Positions 15,414-24,283 of a stretch of 40,030 nt of DNA are shown in pieces (within the stretch, counting starts at the first letter, position 1; every line of letters starts with the position of its first letter). Made by a program: the position numbers and the translations under genes. Location: assembly GCA_903871235.1 (NCBI GenBank), contig CAIQGA010000040.1:1-40030 (forward strand). Reading direction: 5' to 3'. Origin of the DNA: an uncultured Chlorobiaceae bacterium (GTDB lineage: Bacteria; Bacteroidota; Chlorobiia; Chlorobiales; Chlorobiaceae). The notes under the pieces were generated by a model, which was not told the origin of the DNA, ran no database searches, and saw nothing but the letters and a program-made list of their open reading frames with translations.

Positions 15414-16076
15414 TTACCAGTCCTGATTATTTTTTCCGCCTTGCTCAGCAGAGCGGTCTGCCCGTGGCAGGCGCTGCATCAGTGCGGATTCCTCCATTTG
15501 TGCGTTTTCAAGCAGCCGTTCTGCAGTCTCCTTGCTGATGCCGGAGGGCGGGGGAGGAGCGTTCTTTTTTTCCGGGCTTGAGGCGCCTTGCTTCGGCCTT
15601 TCAAGTTCATCAAGATAACGGCGGACAATTTCATAATTGATTTTTGCATCATTCTCATCCGGGTCGGTCAAGAGTACCGACCTGAAACGATTGAGCGATT
15701 GGCGGAAGAGGAGCTGTCTTTCTGCTTTTCGGTTGCTTCCGACCGCTCTCATGGCAAGCGCATTGCCTTCATTGAAGGTAGCCTTTACTCTCATTTCTGG
15801 CCGTGTGCCGCCGGGTTTTGCCGAGAGGGAAAAGAGTGTGGCCGATTCAGGATACTTACCCTGCATGTAGAGGGCGCAGGCGAGATTGAAACTGGCAGAG
15901 GCGCAGCCTTTTTGTGCGGGAAGTGCGGCAATTTGCCTGAATGCACTCTCCGCTCCGCTGTATGCTCGATGCTCATAGAGTGCATCGGCTTTGAGCTGTA
16001 AACGGTACTCCCCGAGCATCTCCTGCATTGAAGGTGCGAGTGCAAAAACAAGCAGGAGAGTGTGCAGGAGAATCAT
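15414..16076 (-). CDS. BatC-like TPR protein
   Basis: A 220-residue protein with an N-terminal hydrophobic signal or anchor, TPR-like helices (A-D-A-L-Y-E-H-R-A-Y-S-G-A-E-S-A-F and S-F-N-L-A-C-A-L-Y-M-Q-G-K-Y), then a Pro-rich linker. The C-terminal motif L-L-E-N-A-Q-M-E-E-S-A-L-M-Q-R-L resembles that of BatC-type periplasmic proteins. BatC is thought to scaffold the VWA proteins BatA and BatB. Here the gene sits between an aminotransferase (21 bases upstream) and the radical SAM gene (6 bases downstream), away from batA/batB on the other strand. The Bat assignment rests on architecture and is moderately sure. Confidence 0.65.
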   Translation of the reverse strand: MILLHTLLLVFALAPSMQEMLGEYRLQLKADALYEHRAYSGAESAFRQIAALPAQKGCASASFNLACALYMQGKYPESATLFSLSAKPGGTRPEMRVKATFNEGNALAMRAVGSNRKAERQLLFRQSLNRFRSVLLTDPDENDAKINYEIVRRYLDELERPKQGASSPEKKNAPPPPSGISKETAERLLENAQMEESALMQRLPRADRSAEQGGKNNQDW

Positions 16077-16096
16077 GGCGAAGGCACTCCCGAGGC

Positions 16097-17233
16097 TTAG
16101 TTGCCGAGAAATGCTTTCTGTACAGCGCTGACGCCAGCACCAATTTCAAACGGAAAGTTGATCTCCTTCAAAGCCCGTTCAATACCGCCAATGACGGTGA
16201 GCATATCGAGCTCATCATAAAAACCAAGATGAGAAATACGGAAAATTTTGTCTTTATAGTCATCCTGACCAGCGGCAACCGTTATGCCGTTGCTGTTTTT
16301 CAGCGCCTTGTTAAATGCTGACCACTTTACTCCTTCAGGGAGCCATACCGGAGTAACGGCAAACGACGGAGAGTTGCTGAAGAGCTTCATACCAAGTGCA
16401 TTGCACCCTTCACGGCAGGCGTTTGCGAGGCTTTCGTGCCGTTTCCAGATATTCTCAATTCCTTCCGTCTTGATCATTTGCAACGCTTCATCGAGGCCGA
16501 TAACGAGCGAAACGGCCGGAGTGAAGGGTGTATCGTCGCCAGCATGAGCCTTGAGGGCGTGTTTCAGGCTCAAGTAGTATTGCCTCATGCTTTGCCCTTT
16601 GATGATGTCCTGCGCCCGTTCTGAAACGGCTATCAGTGCGAGCCCTGGAGGCATCATGAGTCCTTTCTGTGAACCGGTGATACAGATATCGACACCCCAG
16701 TCGTCAAAATGAAACTCGTGAGCTCCGACCGCCGTTATGCCGTCAACCACGACAAGCGCATCTGAGTGTTCGCGAATCAGGGCGCTGAGGGTCTGAATGT
16801 CGGCGGCAGTGCCGGTTGATGTTTCGGAATGGGTCAGGCAGACTCCTTTGGCATCCGGGTGCTCTTTGAGCAGCTCTGCAAGTCGTTCAGGCTGAATGGC
16901 CGAACCCCATGCGACCTTCTCCTCAACGCAGTTGCCGGTGAAGATGCGTACCAGCTCTCCCCACCGTTCGCCAAACTTGCCGGCATTGACGGTGATGACC
17001 TTGTCGCCCTGCTTGAAGAGGCTTGAAATTGTCGCCTCCATGCCGCCAGTGCCTGAACAACTGAGCACAACGACTGGCTGGGTCGTTCTGAAGAGATACT
17101 TCAGATCCTCGTGAACCCTGGTCAGAATCTCCATGAACTCGGGGTTCCTGTGGTGGATAATTGGAGCTGCCATGCGAAGCATGACATTTTCGGGTACCGG
17201 GGTAGGCCCTGGTGTAAATAATCTTTTTTTCAT
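16097..17233 (-). CDS. Class V aminotransferase (serine/alanine-glyoxylate type)
   Basis: A PLP-dependent aminotransferase, 378 residues, fold type I. The N-terminal F-T-P-G-P-T-P-V-P and H-H-R-N-P-E-F motifs, S-G-T-G-G-M-E-A near 60, cofactor Asp164 in [10 protein letters not shown], and the Schiff-base Lys190 in [12 protein letters not shown] are typical of alanine-glyoxylate and serine-pyruvate aminotransferases. The exact amino donor cannot be read from sequence. The start overlaps the carA stop by 4 bases, so translation is likely coupled. The family is sometimes annotated as a soluble hydrogenase subunit; I see no reason for that name. Confidence 0.88.
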   Translation of the reverse strand: MKKRLFTPGPTPVPENVMLRMAAPIIHHRNPEFMEILTRVHEDLKYLFRTTQPVVVLSCSGTGGMEATISSLFKQGDKVITVNAGKFGERWGELVRIFTGNCVEEKVAWGSAIQPERLAELLKEHPDAKGVCLTHSETSTGTAADIQTLSALIREHSDALVVVDGITAVGAHEFHFDDWGVDICITGSQKGLMMPPGLALIAVSERAQDIIKGQSMRQYYLSLKHALKAHAGDDTPFTPAVSLVIGLDEALQMIKTEGIENIWKRHESLANACREGCNALGMKLFSNSPSFAVTPVWLPEGVKWSAFNKALKNSNGITVAAGQDDYKDKIFRISHLGFYDELDMLTVIGGIERALKEINFPFEIGAGVSAVQKAFLGN

Positions 17234-18366
17234 CTCGTCAGAATAATGGGTTGGGTTAAATCCATAAGTGAGGTGAACTCTTCAAAGAGGTAGTGCGAAT
17301 CGTGCGGTCCTGGTGCCGCTTCCGGGTGATACTGTACCGAAAAGCAGGGAAGCGTTTTGTGCTGTACACCCTCAACAGTATTGTCGTAGAGGTTGAGATG
17401 GCTCATTTCCAGCTCTTCAGGCAGTGACTCCATCGCAACAGCAAATCCGTGGTTCTGTGATGTTATCTCTATCTGCTTGCTGGCGAGATTTTTCACCGGG
17501 TGATTGCTGCCGTGGTGGCCGAATTTCAGTTTGTAGGTTTCGGCTCCGAAAGCCAGAGAGAGCAGTTGGTGGCCGAGGCAGATACCAAAGATCGGCAGCG
17601 GTTTTGTTGTGCGGTTATACTCAACAAGTTGGCGAATGGTTTCAATGGCATAATCGACGGCTGAAGGATCGCCAGGGCCGTTGGAGAGAAAGACTCCGTC
17701 CACGTTGAGCTTGAGTACTTCGCTTGCCGTTGCTCCGGCCTTGAGGACGGTCACCCGGCATCCCGCCTCCTGCAGCATCCGCAGGATATTGGTTTTGATA
17801 CCGTAGTCGAATGCGGCAACATGGTAGCGGGCATTCTCTCGTTCGAGGGTATAATTTTCGTTGGTGGTAACGGTTTTGACCAGATCGCGACCACTCATTT
17901 CAGGGCTTTGAAGGGCCTTCTCCCTCAGTATCTCATCATTGGTTTCAAGAGCGGAGATGACACCTCTCATGGCACCCTTTTCACGGATTTCGCGGACAAG
18001 TTTCCGGGTATCAATACCGGCAAGCCCCATGACGCCCGCCCTCTTGAGGCAAGAGTCGAGACTCTCGGTGGCCTCGAAGTTGCTGTGGATACGCGACACT
18101 TCATGGACAATGAAGGCCGATGCCCATATTTTTTCCGATTCGTTATCCGTCGGGTTGATACCGTAGTTTCCTATCAGCGGATAGGTCATCATCACCATCT
18201 GGCCAGCATAAGAGGGATCGGTGAGAATTTCCTGATATCCGGTATGTGATGTATTGAAAACCACTTCGCCGGTTGTTTCCCCGATGTGGCCGAATGCGGT
18301 TCCGTTATAGACCGATCCGTTTTCCAGTACCAATTTTGCTGCTGCTGGTTGCATGATACCTCTCAT
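17230..18366 (-). CDS. carA: Carbamoyl-phosphate synthase small subunit
   Basis: The glutaminase subunit that supplies ammonia to CarB for carbamoyl phosphate, used in arginine and pyrimidine synthesis. The 378-residue length is typical. The N-terminal domain has L-E-N-G-S-V-Y-N-G and [16 protein letters not shown]. The class I glutamine amidotransferase domain has nucleophile Cys in G-I-C-L-G-H-Q and the catalytic His in Y-H-P-E-A-A-P-G-P. No carB is in the window. ATG 18366 overlaps the yajC stop by 4 bases; an in-frame ATG at 18354 is preceded by GAGGT and is an alternative start. Confidence 0.96.
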   Translation of the reverse strand: MRGIMQPAAAKLVLENGSVYNGTAFGHIGETTGEVVFNTSHTGYQEILTDPSYAGQMVMMTYPLIGNYGINPTDNESEKIWASAFIVHEVSRIHSNFEATESLDSCLKRAGVMGLAGIDTRKLVREIREKGAMRGVISALETNDEILREKALQSPEMSGRDLVKTVTTNENYTLERENARYHVAAFDYGIKTNILRMLQEAGCRVTVLKAGATASEVLKLNVDGVFLSNGPGDPSAVDYAIETIRQLVEYNRTTKPLPIFGICLGHQLLSLAFGAETYKLKFGHHGSNHPVKNLASKQIEITSQNHGFAVAMESLPEELEMSHLNLYDNTVEGVQHKTLPCFSVQYHPEAAPGPHDSHYLFEEFTSLMDLTQPIILTR

Positions 18367-18719
18367 TCCTTGGTCGTGAGTTTATCGCCCGTTTCCTGTT
18401 TTTCAATGTTGGCAATGGCGGTGCGGTCAAAAGTAATTTTTGTGGACTCATTGATCTGGACAAGAACGGTTTTCTTCTCCGTATCAATTCCGGCAACGGT
18501 ACCATGAAGGCCGCCTATGGTGATAACCTTGTCACCTCTTTTCAGGCTGTCGAGCACTTTTTCGCGATCCTTCTGCTTTTTCTGCTGGGGACGGATCATG
18601 AAGAAGTAAAAAACAATAAAGATAAGTACCAGAGGGGCAATCTGAAAGAGTGGATTTGGTGCAGCCTGGCCTGCAACAGGAGGCGCAAAGAGTAACAGTG
18701 TGAGTAGCATATTTGGCAT
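18363..18719 (-). CDS. yajC: Preprotein translocase subunit YajC
   Basis: The auxiliary inner-membrane subunit of the Sec holotranslocon that associates with SecDF. The 118 residues have one transmembrane helix (about 22-42, [22 protein letters not shown]), followed by the cytoplasmic YajC domain with [17 protein letters not shown]. It overlaps carA by 4 bases and lies 81 bases after tsaD. secD/secF are not in the window. Confidence 0.93.
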   Translation of the reverse strand: MPNMLLTLLLFAPPVAGQAAPNPLFQIAPLVLIFIVFYFFMIRPQQKKQKDREKVLDSLKRGDKVITIGGLHGTVAGIDTEKKTVLVQINESTKITFDRTAIANIEKQETGDKLTTKE

Positions 18720-18800
18720 GGTATTGTCGTAGGATATTAATAAAACGTAACTGACTCATTTCGAGAGCAGCAATGTAATGTATTTATGGAACTATTTCAA

Positions 18801-19853
18801 TCACGCCCTCCTCGCCCCGGTGGTGAAGCTTGCGTAAGGTGCTCTATTGTAAAGGCATTCAGCCTTCATGCCTCGGGAGAGTTTCAGAGCGGCCAGTGTG
18901 GCAATCATGGCCGCGTTGTCGGTTGAGTAAAGCGCGGCGGGTACGTGCAGCGTCATGCCCGCTTTATCGCAAGCCTTTTTCATCGAATTTCTCAGGGCCG
19001 AGTTGGCACTCACTCCACCCGCCATTGCAACCGCCCTGATTTTTTGACTGCGTGCTGCGGCAATGGTTTTTTTGACCAGTACGTCGACGATGGCCGCCTG
19101 GATTGATGCGGCAATATCAGCCTTGTGCTCTTCGATATATTCCTGGCTCTGTTTTTGCAGCCAGGTGAGTACAGAGGTTTTCAGGCCGGAAAAGCTGAAA
19201 TCGAAATTTCCCTGGTAATTTTTACTGCTTTGCGATGCTGAGGTGAGCGCCCGGGGAAAGAGGTGGAAGGCTGGATTGCCTATTTTTGCAAGTGTGTCAA
19301 TCACCGGGCCTGCTGGATAGGGGAGGCCAAGCATTTTGCCGGTTTTGTCGAAAGCCTCTCCGGCAGCATCGTCCAGTGTCCGGCCAATAACCTTGTACGA
19401 GAGATCCTGTTCCACCAGAGAGAGGAGGGTGTGGCCACCCGAAACCGTCAGCGAAACAAACCGTCCTTCAGGGGCTGGGTGAGAAGAGCCCTCATTGATA
19501 AATGGCGAAAAGATATGAGCTTCGATGTGATTGATCGGTATAAATGGGATTTTGAGAGCGTATGCCATGCCTTGGGCAAAACAGAGGCCTACCATGACGG
19601 CACCTATTAATCCAGGGCCGGCGGTCGCCGCTATGACATCAAGTTCATTTTTTCGTATATTAGACTCTGTTACGGCAGCGTCTACAATTGCAACAATAAG
19701 CCGTTCGTGTTCTCGTGAAGCCAGTTCCGGCACAACACCGCCGAAGAGTGTGTGACAGCGTTGCGAACTGACGACATTTGATCGTACCTCTCCGCTGCAA
19801 AGCACGGATGCGGATGTTTCATCACAACTGGTTTCAATGCCTAAAATATTCAT
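18801..19853 (-). CDS. tsaD: tRNA N6-threonylcarbamoyladenosine transferase TsaD
   Basis: TsaD transfers the threonylcarbamoyl group to A37 of ANN-decoding tRNAs, working with TsaB and TsaE. The 350 residues begin [13 protein letters not shown]. The metal site is H-I-E-A-H, with His109 and His113, preceded by A-T-A-G-P-G-L. The C-terminal G-G-V-S-A-N and S-T-D-N-A-A-M-I-A blocks complete the ASKHA fold. It heads the minus-strand run towards yajC and is transcribed away from a short divergent gene at 19877, with only 23 bases between their start codons. Confidence 0.97.
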   Translation of the reverse strand: MNILGIETSCDETSASVLCSGEVRSNVVSSQRCHTLFGGVVPELASREHERLIVAIVDAAVTESNIRKNELDVIAATAGPGLIGAVMVGLCFAQGMAYALKIPFIPINHIEAHIFSPFINEGSSHPAPEGRFVSLTVSGGHTLLSLVEQDLSYKVIGRTLDDAAGEAFDKTGKMLGLPYPAGPVIDTLAKIGNPAFHLFPRALTSASQSSKNYQGNFDFSFSGLKTSVLTWLQKQSQEYIEEHKADIAASIQAAIVDVLVKKTIAAARSQKIRAVAMAGGVSANSALRNSMKKACDKAGMTLHVPAALYSTDNAAMIATLAALKLSRGMKAECLYNRAPYASFTTGARRA

Positions 19854-19876
19854 GGTATAATTTTTTCTGTAGAACT

Positions 19877-20104
19877 ATGGGCAAAGCTAACAATCCGGTC
19901 AATAATAGCAAACCGCACGAGAAGGTAAGCGCACTTCATGTGATTATGATTCTTATCGGGGCAAACCTCATACTTCTCTTGGCCCCTGAGTTCGGTCTTC
20001 TTAACAGTTTGCTTTATATCCCCGATTTTTATGTGTGGCCAGCGACGGTCGCTGGGTTTGCCATGGTGGTGTTTGGCTTCAGGGGTTTTTTCAAGAAAGC
20101 TTGA
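19877..20104 (+). CDS. Small hypothetical membrane protein
   Basis: An unrecognised 75-residue protein. After a polar N-terminus (about 17 residues), two hydrophobic segments (about 19-38 and 50-68) suggest two transmembrane helices, ending in a basic F-F-K-K-A tail. A longer frame reaches 19778, but those codons lie inside tsaD on the other strand and look spurious; ATG 19877 is preferred. It is divergent from tsaD and 132 bases before moxR, so it may share regulation with either. Confidence 0.6.
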   Translation: MGKANNPVNNSKPHEKVSALHVIMILIGANLILLLAPEFGLLNSLLYIPDFYVWPATVAGFAMVVFGFRGFFKKA

Positions 20105-20236
20105 TGATTGCGTTTAGCCAAAAGTATGGATTTGAAAAAATTGATGGCTATGTCACTGCTTGCGCCGACGGTGGAATTGGCGTGTATGGCAGATTATTGA
20201 GCAGGTTCTTTTAACAAGCACACGAGAGGAGTCATC

Positions 20237-21235
20237 ATGCAGCACGCAGTAGAACTGGAAGAGCTTGGAGTGCAGATAACGGAGGCTTCCCGTTTTCTTG
20301 AAATGGCGCAGGAGCAGCTTTCGCAGCGTATTATTGGTCAGCATGAGGTGATCAGGAGGATTTTTATTGCCATGCTCGTTAATGGCCATATTTTGCTTGA
20401 GGGTGTGCCCGGACTTGCCAAAACACTTATTATCAGGACCTTTGCTTCCGCAATGAACCTGAAGTTCCAGCGCATTCAGTTTACCCCGGATATGTTGCCC
20501 GCCGACCTTATCGGTACCATGATTTACAATCCAAAAGATATGGAGTTCTATCCCCGCAAGGGGCCGGTCTTCGCCAATGTCATCCTTGCCGATGAAATCA
20601 ATCGTTCGCCAGCCAAGGTGCAGTCTGCACTGCTGGAGGCCATGCAGGAGCATCAGGTAACGATTGGCAGTCAGACCTTCCCCCTGCAGGAGCCCTTCAT
20701 GGTGCTGGCGACCCAGAATCCTATTGAGCATGAAGGCACCTATATTCTTCCGGAAGCACAGGTTGACCGGTTTATGATGAAGATTCTTGTCGATTATCCC
20801 TCTTATGAAGAGGAGCTTGAGATCATGGTGCAATCGGCTACCACCGCCAGCAAGTTGCCGGTTATGCCGGTTGTACAGCCTCATGATATTTCGAGAGCAA
20901 GAGCTCTGATTGACCGGATTTATGTTGACCCGAGAGTGCAGCGCTATATCGTTGACCTTGTTGTTGCTACCCGAAAACCTGGCAAATATGGCATGGCTAA
21001 TCTTGACGCAATGATTGAGTATGGCGCCTCTCCAAGGGCCTCAATATTTCTTCTTTTGGCGGCGAAAGCACACGCCTTTCTTCAGCAACGGGCGTATATA
21101 ACCCCGGAGGATGTCAAGGCTATTGCCTACGATACCCTTCGTCACCGCATACGACCGGGGTATGAGGCTGAGGCAGACAACATTAAACCTGACGATATTA
21201 TCCGGCAGATCCTGCAGCATGTGCAGGTTCCATAA
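20237..21235 (+). CDS. MoxR-family AAA ATPase
   Basis: A MoxR AAA+ ATPase of 332 residues, thought to act as a chaperone-like activator for VWA-domain proteins such as those encoded just downstream. Walker A is G-V-P-G-L-A-K-T (56-63), Walker B V-I-L-A-D-E-I-N-R-S-P (about 116-126), then A-T-Q-N-P-I-E-H-E-G-T-Y as sensor 1 region and L-P-E-A-Q-V-D-R-F-M-M with the arginine finger. The C-terminal lid domain is present. It heads the moxR-DUF58-batA-batB locus, with a 16-base gap to the next gene. Confidence 0.93.
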   Translation: MQHAVELEELGVQITEASRFLEMAQEQLSQRIIGQHEVIRRIFIAMLVNGHILLEGVPGLAKTLIIRTFASAMNLKFQRIQFTPDMLPADLIGTMIYNPKDMEFYPRKGPVFANVILADEINRSPAKVQSALLEAMQEHQVTIGSQTFPLQEPFMVLATQNPIEHEGTYILPEAQVDRFMMKILVDYPSYEEELEIMVQSATTASKLPVMPVVQPHDISRARALIDRIYVDPRVQRYIVDLVVATRKPGKYGMANLDAMIEYGASPRASIFLLLAAKAHAFLQQRAYITPEDVKAIAYDTLRHRIRPGYEAEADNIKPDDIIRQILQHVQVP

Positions 21236-21251
21236 CTTTGACGGCCATACC

Positions 21252-22160
21252 ATGAGCACGGAGAGGGCAATGGAGAAAAGTGAAGAGCGGTTGAAAGAGC
21301 TTCAGAATATCATAAGGCGGGTTGAAATCCGCTCGAAGCGTATGGCCAGTGAGCTCTTCAGCGGCGAATACCACTCCTCATTCAAGGGGAAGGGTATCGA
21401 GTTCAGTAATGTTCGTGAATACCAGTACGGCGACGATGTCCGCTCCATTGACTGGAACACCTCCGCACGGAAGCATGAGCTCTATGTCAAGCTCTTTACC
21501 GAGGAGCGGGAGCGGAGCCTTCTGCTTGTTGTTGACGGCTCCGCATCAATGCTTTTTGGCAGCCGGAAGCAGAGCAAAAAGGATCTTGCCCTTGAAGTGT
21601 GTGCCGTGCTTGCCTTCAGTGCTCTCCAGAACAACGACAAGGTCGGGCTTCTGGTCTTTACCGACCGGGTCGAAACCTATATCCCACCCCGAAAAGGGCG
21701 TTATCATGTACTGGTCATTCTCGAAGAACTTGTTCGACTGAAGCCCCGGAGCCGCACCACCAACATAGGTGCAGCCCTCTCTTTTATCCGCTATACCCGC
21801 AAGCGGCAGGAGATTATTTTTCTTTTGACTGACCTTGTTGACAGTGACTACGAAAAAGGGATGAAACTGCTCAATACCCGTCACGATTTTATTCTGGTGC
21901 ACATCAGTGACCCGCTCGACAAGGCGTTACCCTTGAGCAGCCTGCTCGATCTTGAAGAGCCGGAAACAGGCGTGCGGCTCACCTTTGATGGCGGCAGCCG
22001 CAGCGAAATTGAGCGCTATCGGCGTGAGCAGGCGCGGCAGCATGACGAGCTTCGCCAGCGGCTCCGACGCATGCGCATCGACTCGGTTTTTCTTGATACT
22101 GATCGCTCTTTTACTGCCGATCTCAACTCATTTTTTCGAAATCGTGAACGCAAGCTCTGA
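21252..22160 (+). CDS. DUF58 (VWA-like) protein of the Bat locus
   Basis: A cytoplasmic DUF58 protein, the usual partner next to MoxR. Residues near the start hold G-E-Y-H-S-S-F-K-G-K-G-I-E-F-S-N-V-R-E-Y-Q-Y-G-D-D-V-R-S-I-D-W, the DUF58 signature (read here as single motif letters). The VWA-like part has a metal-ion site D-G-S-A-S-M, then T-N-I-G-A-A-L and L-L-T-D-L-V-D-S. Two in-frame ATGs compete: 21252, and 21270, which has GGAG 6 bases upstream. The longer is listed (302 residues). The next gene begins inside its 3' end. Confidence 0.85.
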   Translation: MSTERAMEKSEERLKELQNIIRRVEIRSKRMASELFSGEYHSSFKGKGIEFSNVREYQYGDDVRSIDWNTSARKHELYVKLFTEERERSLLLVVDGSASMLFGSRKQSKKDLALEVCAVLAFSALQNNDKVGLLVFTDRVETYIPPRKGRYHVLVILEELVRLKPRSRTTNIGAALSFIRYTRKRQEIIFLLTDLVDSDYEKGMKLLNTRHDFILVHISDPLDKALPLSSLLDLEEPETGVRLTFDGGSRSEIERYRREQARQHDELRQRLRRMRIDSVFLDTDRSFTADLNSFFRNRERKL

Positions 22161-23112
22161 ATTGCAGAGGGCCGGGCTTCAAACGTGGCTTCTTTTTTTG
22201 CTGCTTTTGTTCTTCCCGATGGCGCACGTTTCTCCACTTCTTGGTGCGGAAGGGGAGGTGCCGCCCCGGATAACTGCAAGGGTGATCCCCGACAGTGCCC
22301 TTGTCGGCGACCGTGTTCGCTATTTTGTTACGGTTCATCATTCAGAGAAAGAGGTTGCTGCACTTGAAGGGTTCGACCGGAGAGACTCTCTTGCCAGATA
22401 CTCGTTCGAGTTGATAGGACGAAAACACACCTCCTCTTTTCCTCTTTCCGGAGCGGGAACGGAGGAGTTCGAGCTTGAGTTTGCTGTGTTTGGCCGTGGT
22501 CATCAGCCTCTTCCACCCTTTATTGTGGTATTTCGGGATCTCCAGGGAAGGGTCACAAAAAGAGTGCCTTATACGTCCTCGGCGTCACTCTTTATTCGAG
22601 CGCTCACCGACTCTTCCATGCGTGAACTTCGTCCTCTCAAGCCACCTCTGAAGCCATCGATACCCTCTTTTCTGATGATGAGCGTTGTTGCTGGAGTGTT
22701 TGTCGTTGCCGGTATGGTGCTTCTGCTGCTTTTTCTGCTTAAACGCACGGTGCGCAACAGCGCTGAGCGGGTTGATTCCGGACAGGTTGCCCAGCGGAAG
22801 CTCCGAAAACTTGGTTCAAGCCTTTCAGCCGGGATGCCTCCGCATGAATGCTATGAGGAGCTCAGTAACATCATGCGCTCCTTTCTTGAAAACCATTACC
22901 GCATCAGTGCCCTCGAAGCGGTAACCCAAGAGATTGAGCGCGACTTGAAAAAGATAGGTGTCGCAGGATTTGAAAGTATCATGAATCTTCTCAAGCAGGC
23001 CGATCTCGTTAAATTTGCCGATTGTCATCCTGATGTTGAAGAGTCACGCCAGTCACTCAACAAAGCTTCAGAAGTGATTCGTTCCACCCGTTTGCCAAAG
23101 GCTGAGGGGTAG
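22144..23112 (+). CDS. Bat-locus membrane protein (BatD/DUF4381-like)
   Basis: A 322-residue membrane protein between the DUF58 and batA genes. GTG 22144 gives a plausible signal sequence (W-L-L-F-L-L-L-L-F-F-P-M, ending near L-L-G-A-E-G). A beta-rich periplasmic region follows (A-R-V-I-P-D-S-A-L-V-G-D-R-V-R-Y-F-V-T-V), then one transmembrane helix (about 182-202). The cytoplasmic helical tail contains P-H-E-C-Y-E-E-L-S-N-I-M-R-S-F-L. This layout matches BatD or enlarged DUF4381 proteins seen at this position in Bat loci. TTG 22162 is an alternative start. GTG overlaps the DUF58 gene by 17 bases. No ribosome-binding site is visible, so translational coupling is likely. Confidence 0.65.
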   Translation: MNASSELQRAGLQTWLLFLLLLFFPMAHVSPLLGAEGEVPPRITARVIPDSALVGDRVRYFVTVHHSEKEVAALEGFDRRDSLARYSFELIGRKHTSSFPLSGAGTEEFELEFAVFGRGHQPLPPFIVVFRDLQGRVTKRVPYTSSASLFIRALTDSSMRELRPLKPPLKPSIPSFLMMSVVAGVFVVAGMVLLLLFLLKRTVRNSAERVDSGQVAQRKLRKLGSSLSAGMPPHECYEELSNIMRSFLENHYRISALEAVTQEIERDLKKIGVAGFESIMNLLKQADLVKFADCHPDVEESRQSLNKASEVIRSTRLPKAEG

Positions 23113-23232
23113 AATGAGAGGCCGTTCAACGGTTGATTGTTGCAATGAACCATTATTGGTTTATCGAACGTCTGATTTTGATGAGCCTGTTTGTTGAGAA
23201 GTTTGTATTGTTGAGATAAACGAATCGTGCTT

Positions 23233-24243
23233 ATGCTTGAATGGTTTACCAATATCCCTCGCTTTGAACTGGCGGAACCCTGGTGGTTGCTGTTGTTGCC
23301 TTTTTTTGCTTTTACCGTCTGGTTACGGGGTCGGTTGGAACGTCCTGACAGGGCTCCTGCAATTCTTTTTCCCGCTCTTGAGCGTCTGCGGGATTCAGGG
23401 TTTGAAGCTCGGCGCTGGTTGCGTCTGTTGCCTCAATGGTTGAGGTGGTGCGCAGTTGTGCTCTCTGTTCTGGCGCTTGCAGGCCCTTACCTTCTTGTTC
23501 GTCAGACTGAAGCTGAATCGAAGGGCATTGACGTGATACTGGCACTCGATATTTCGGAATCAATGCTTCGGAGTGATTTTGGCGGTAAAAGCCGTCTTGA
23601 TGCGGCCCGTGAGGTTGCTCGCAGCTTTGTTTTGCGTCGTTCGAATGACCGGATTGGTCTTGTGGTTTTTCGGGGAAAAGGGTATACACAGTGTCCTTTG
23701 ACGCTCGATCATGAGGTACTGGCCATGCTGCTTGATCATCTTTCGTCCGGGGTGATACAGGAAGACGGGACGGCAATTGGCTCAGCGATTCTCATTGCGG
23801 TCAACCGGCTCAAGGCATCGGAGTCGTTGCACAAGGTACTTCTCCTTGTTACGGATGGCGAAAATAATGCAGGCGAGATTGGGCCCGTAACGGCTGCCGG
23901 AATTGCCGCCCGGAGTGGAGTGAGGATTTATGTCATAGATGCGGGTTTTAATGTTGCTGAAGAGCGCCGTGATTCATCTGGGGAGAGCATCAGTCATCCA
24001 AAAAAAGATGAGGAGTCGCTCCAGGGCATTGCCCGAACGACTGGTGGAGGCTATTTCAGGGTTGAAGATCCTGCGGCATTTGATGAAACAATCAGAGCTA
24101 TTGATCGACTCGAAAAAAAACGGCTTGCCGGGCCGGTTATGGAGCATCGTTCAGGGTTGTTTTTTCAACTTCTGCTGCTGGCACTTGTGTTGCTTTTTTT
24201 TGAGGCTGTTTTGTCAAATACCCGACTGCTCAGAATACCATAG
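23233..24243 (+). CDS. batA: BatA-like VWA membrane protein
   Basis: A 336-residue inner-membrane von Willebrand A protein. Two N-terminal helices (about 17-33 and 72-90) precede the VWA domain. Its MIDAS residues are visible as A-L-D-I-S-E-S-M (DxSxS), the Thr of E-D-G-T-A-I-G-S-A, and the Asp of L-V-T-D-G-E-N-N-A-G-E. A C-terminal helix closes it (about 312-330). A 120-base gap separates it from the upstream gene, larger than elsewhere in the locus. batB follows after 40 bases. The Bat role is known mainly from Bacteroides and spirochaete genetics; the mechanism is unclear. Confidence 0.87.
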   Translation: MLEWFTNIPRFELAEPWWLLLLPFFAFTVWLRGRLERPDRAPAILFPALERLRDSGFEARRWLRLLPQWLRWCAVVLSVLALAGPYLLVRQTEAESKGIDVILALDISESMLRSDFGGKSRLDAAREVARSFVLRRSNDRIGLVVFRGKGYTQCPLTLDHEVLAMLLDHLSSGVIQEDGTAIGSAILIAVNRLKASESLHKVLLLVTDGENNAGEIGPVTAAGIAARSGVRIYVIDAGFNVAEERRDSSGESISHPKKDEESLQGIARTTGGGYFRVEDPAAFDETIRAIDRLEKKRLAGPVMEHRSGLFFQLLLLALVLLFFEAVLSNTRLLRIP

Positions 24244-24283
24244 TTTATGGATATTGAACTGCTTACGATAGAGGAGTGTGCGC

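Noticed and set aside
20125-20199. Micro-ORF (24 codons) with a signal-peptide-like sequence before moxR
   Set aside because: It has no ribosome-binding site and no known counterpart; chance open frames of this size are common.
20153-20884. Minus-strand frame of 243 codons opposite moxR
   Set aside because: MoxR on the plus strand has intact Walker motifs, and the antisense product shows no family features.
23145-23219. Micro-ORF (24 codons, hydrophobic) in the gap before batA
   Set aside because: It is too short to support without conservation, and no Shine-Dalgarno sequence precedes it.
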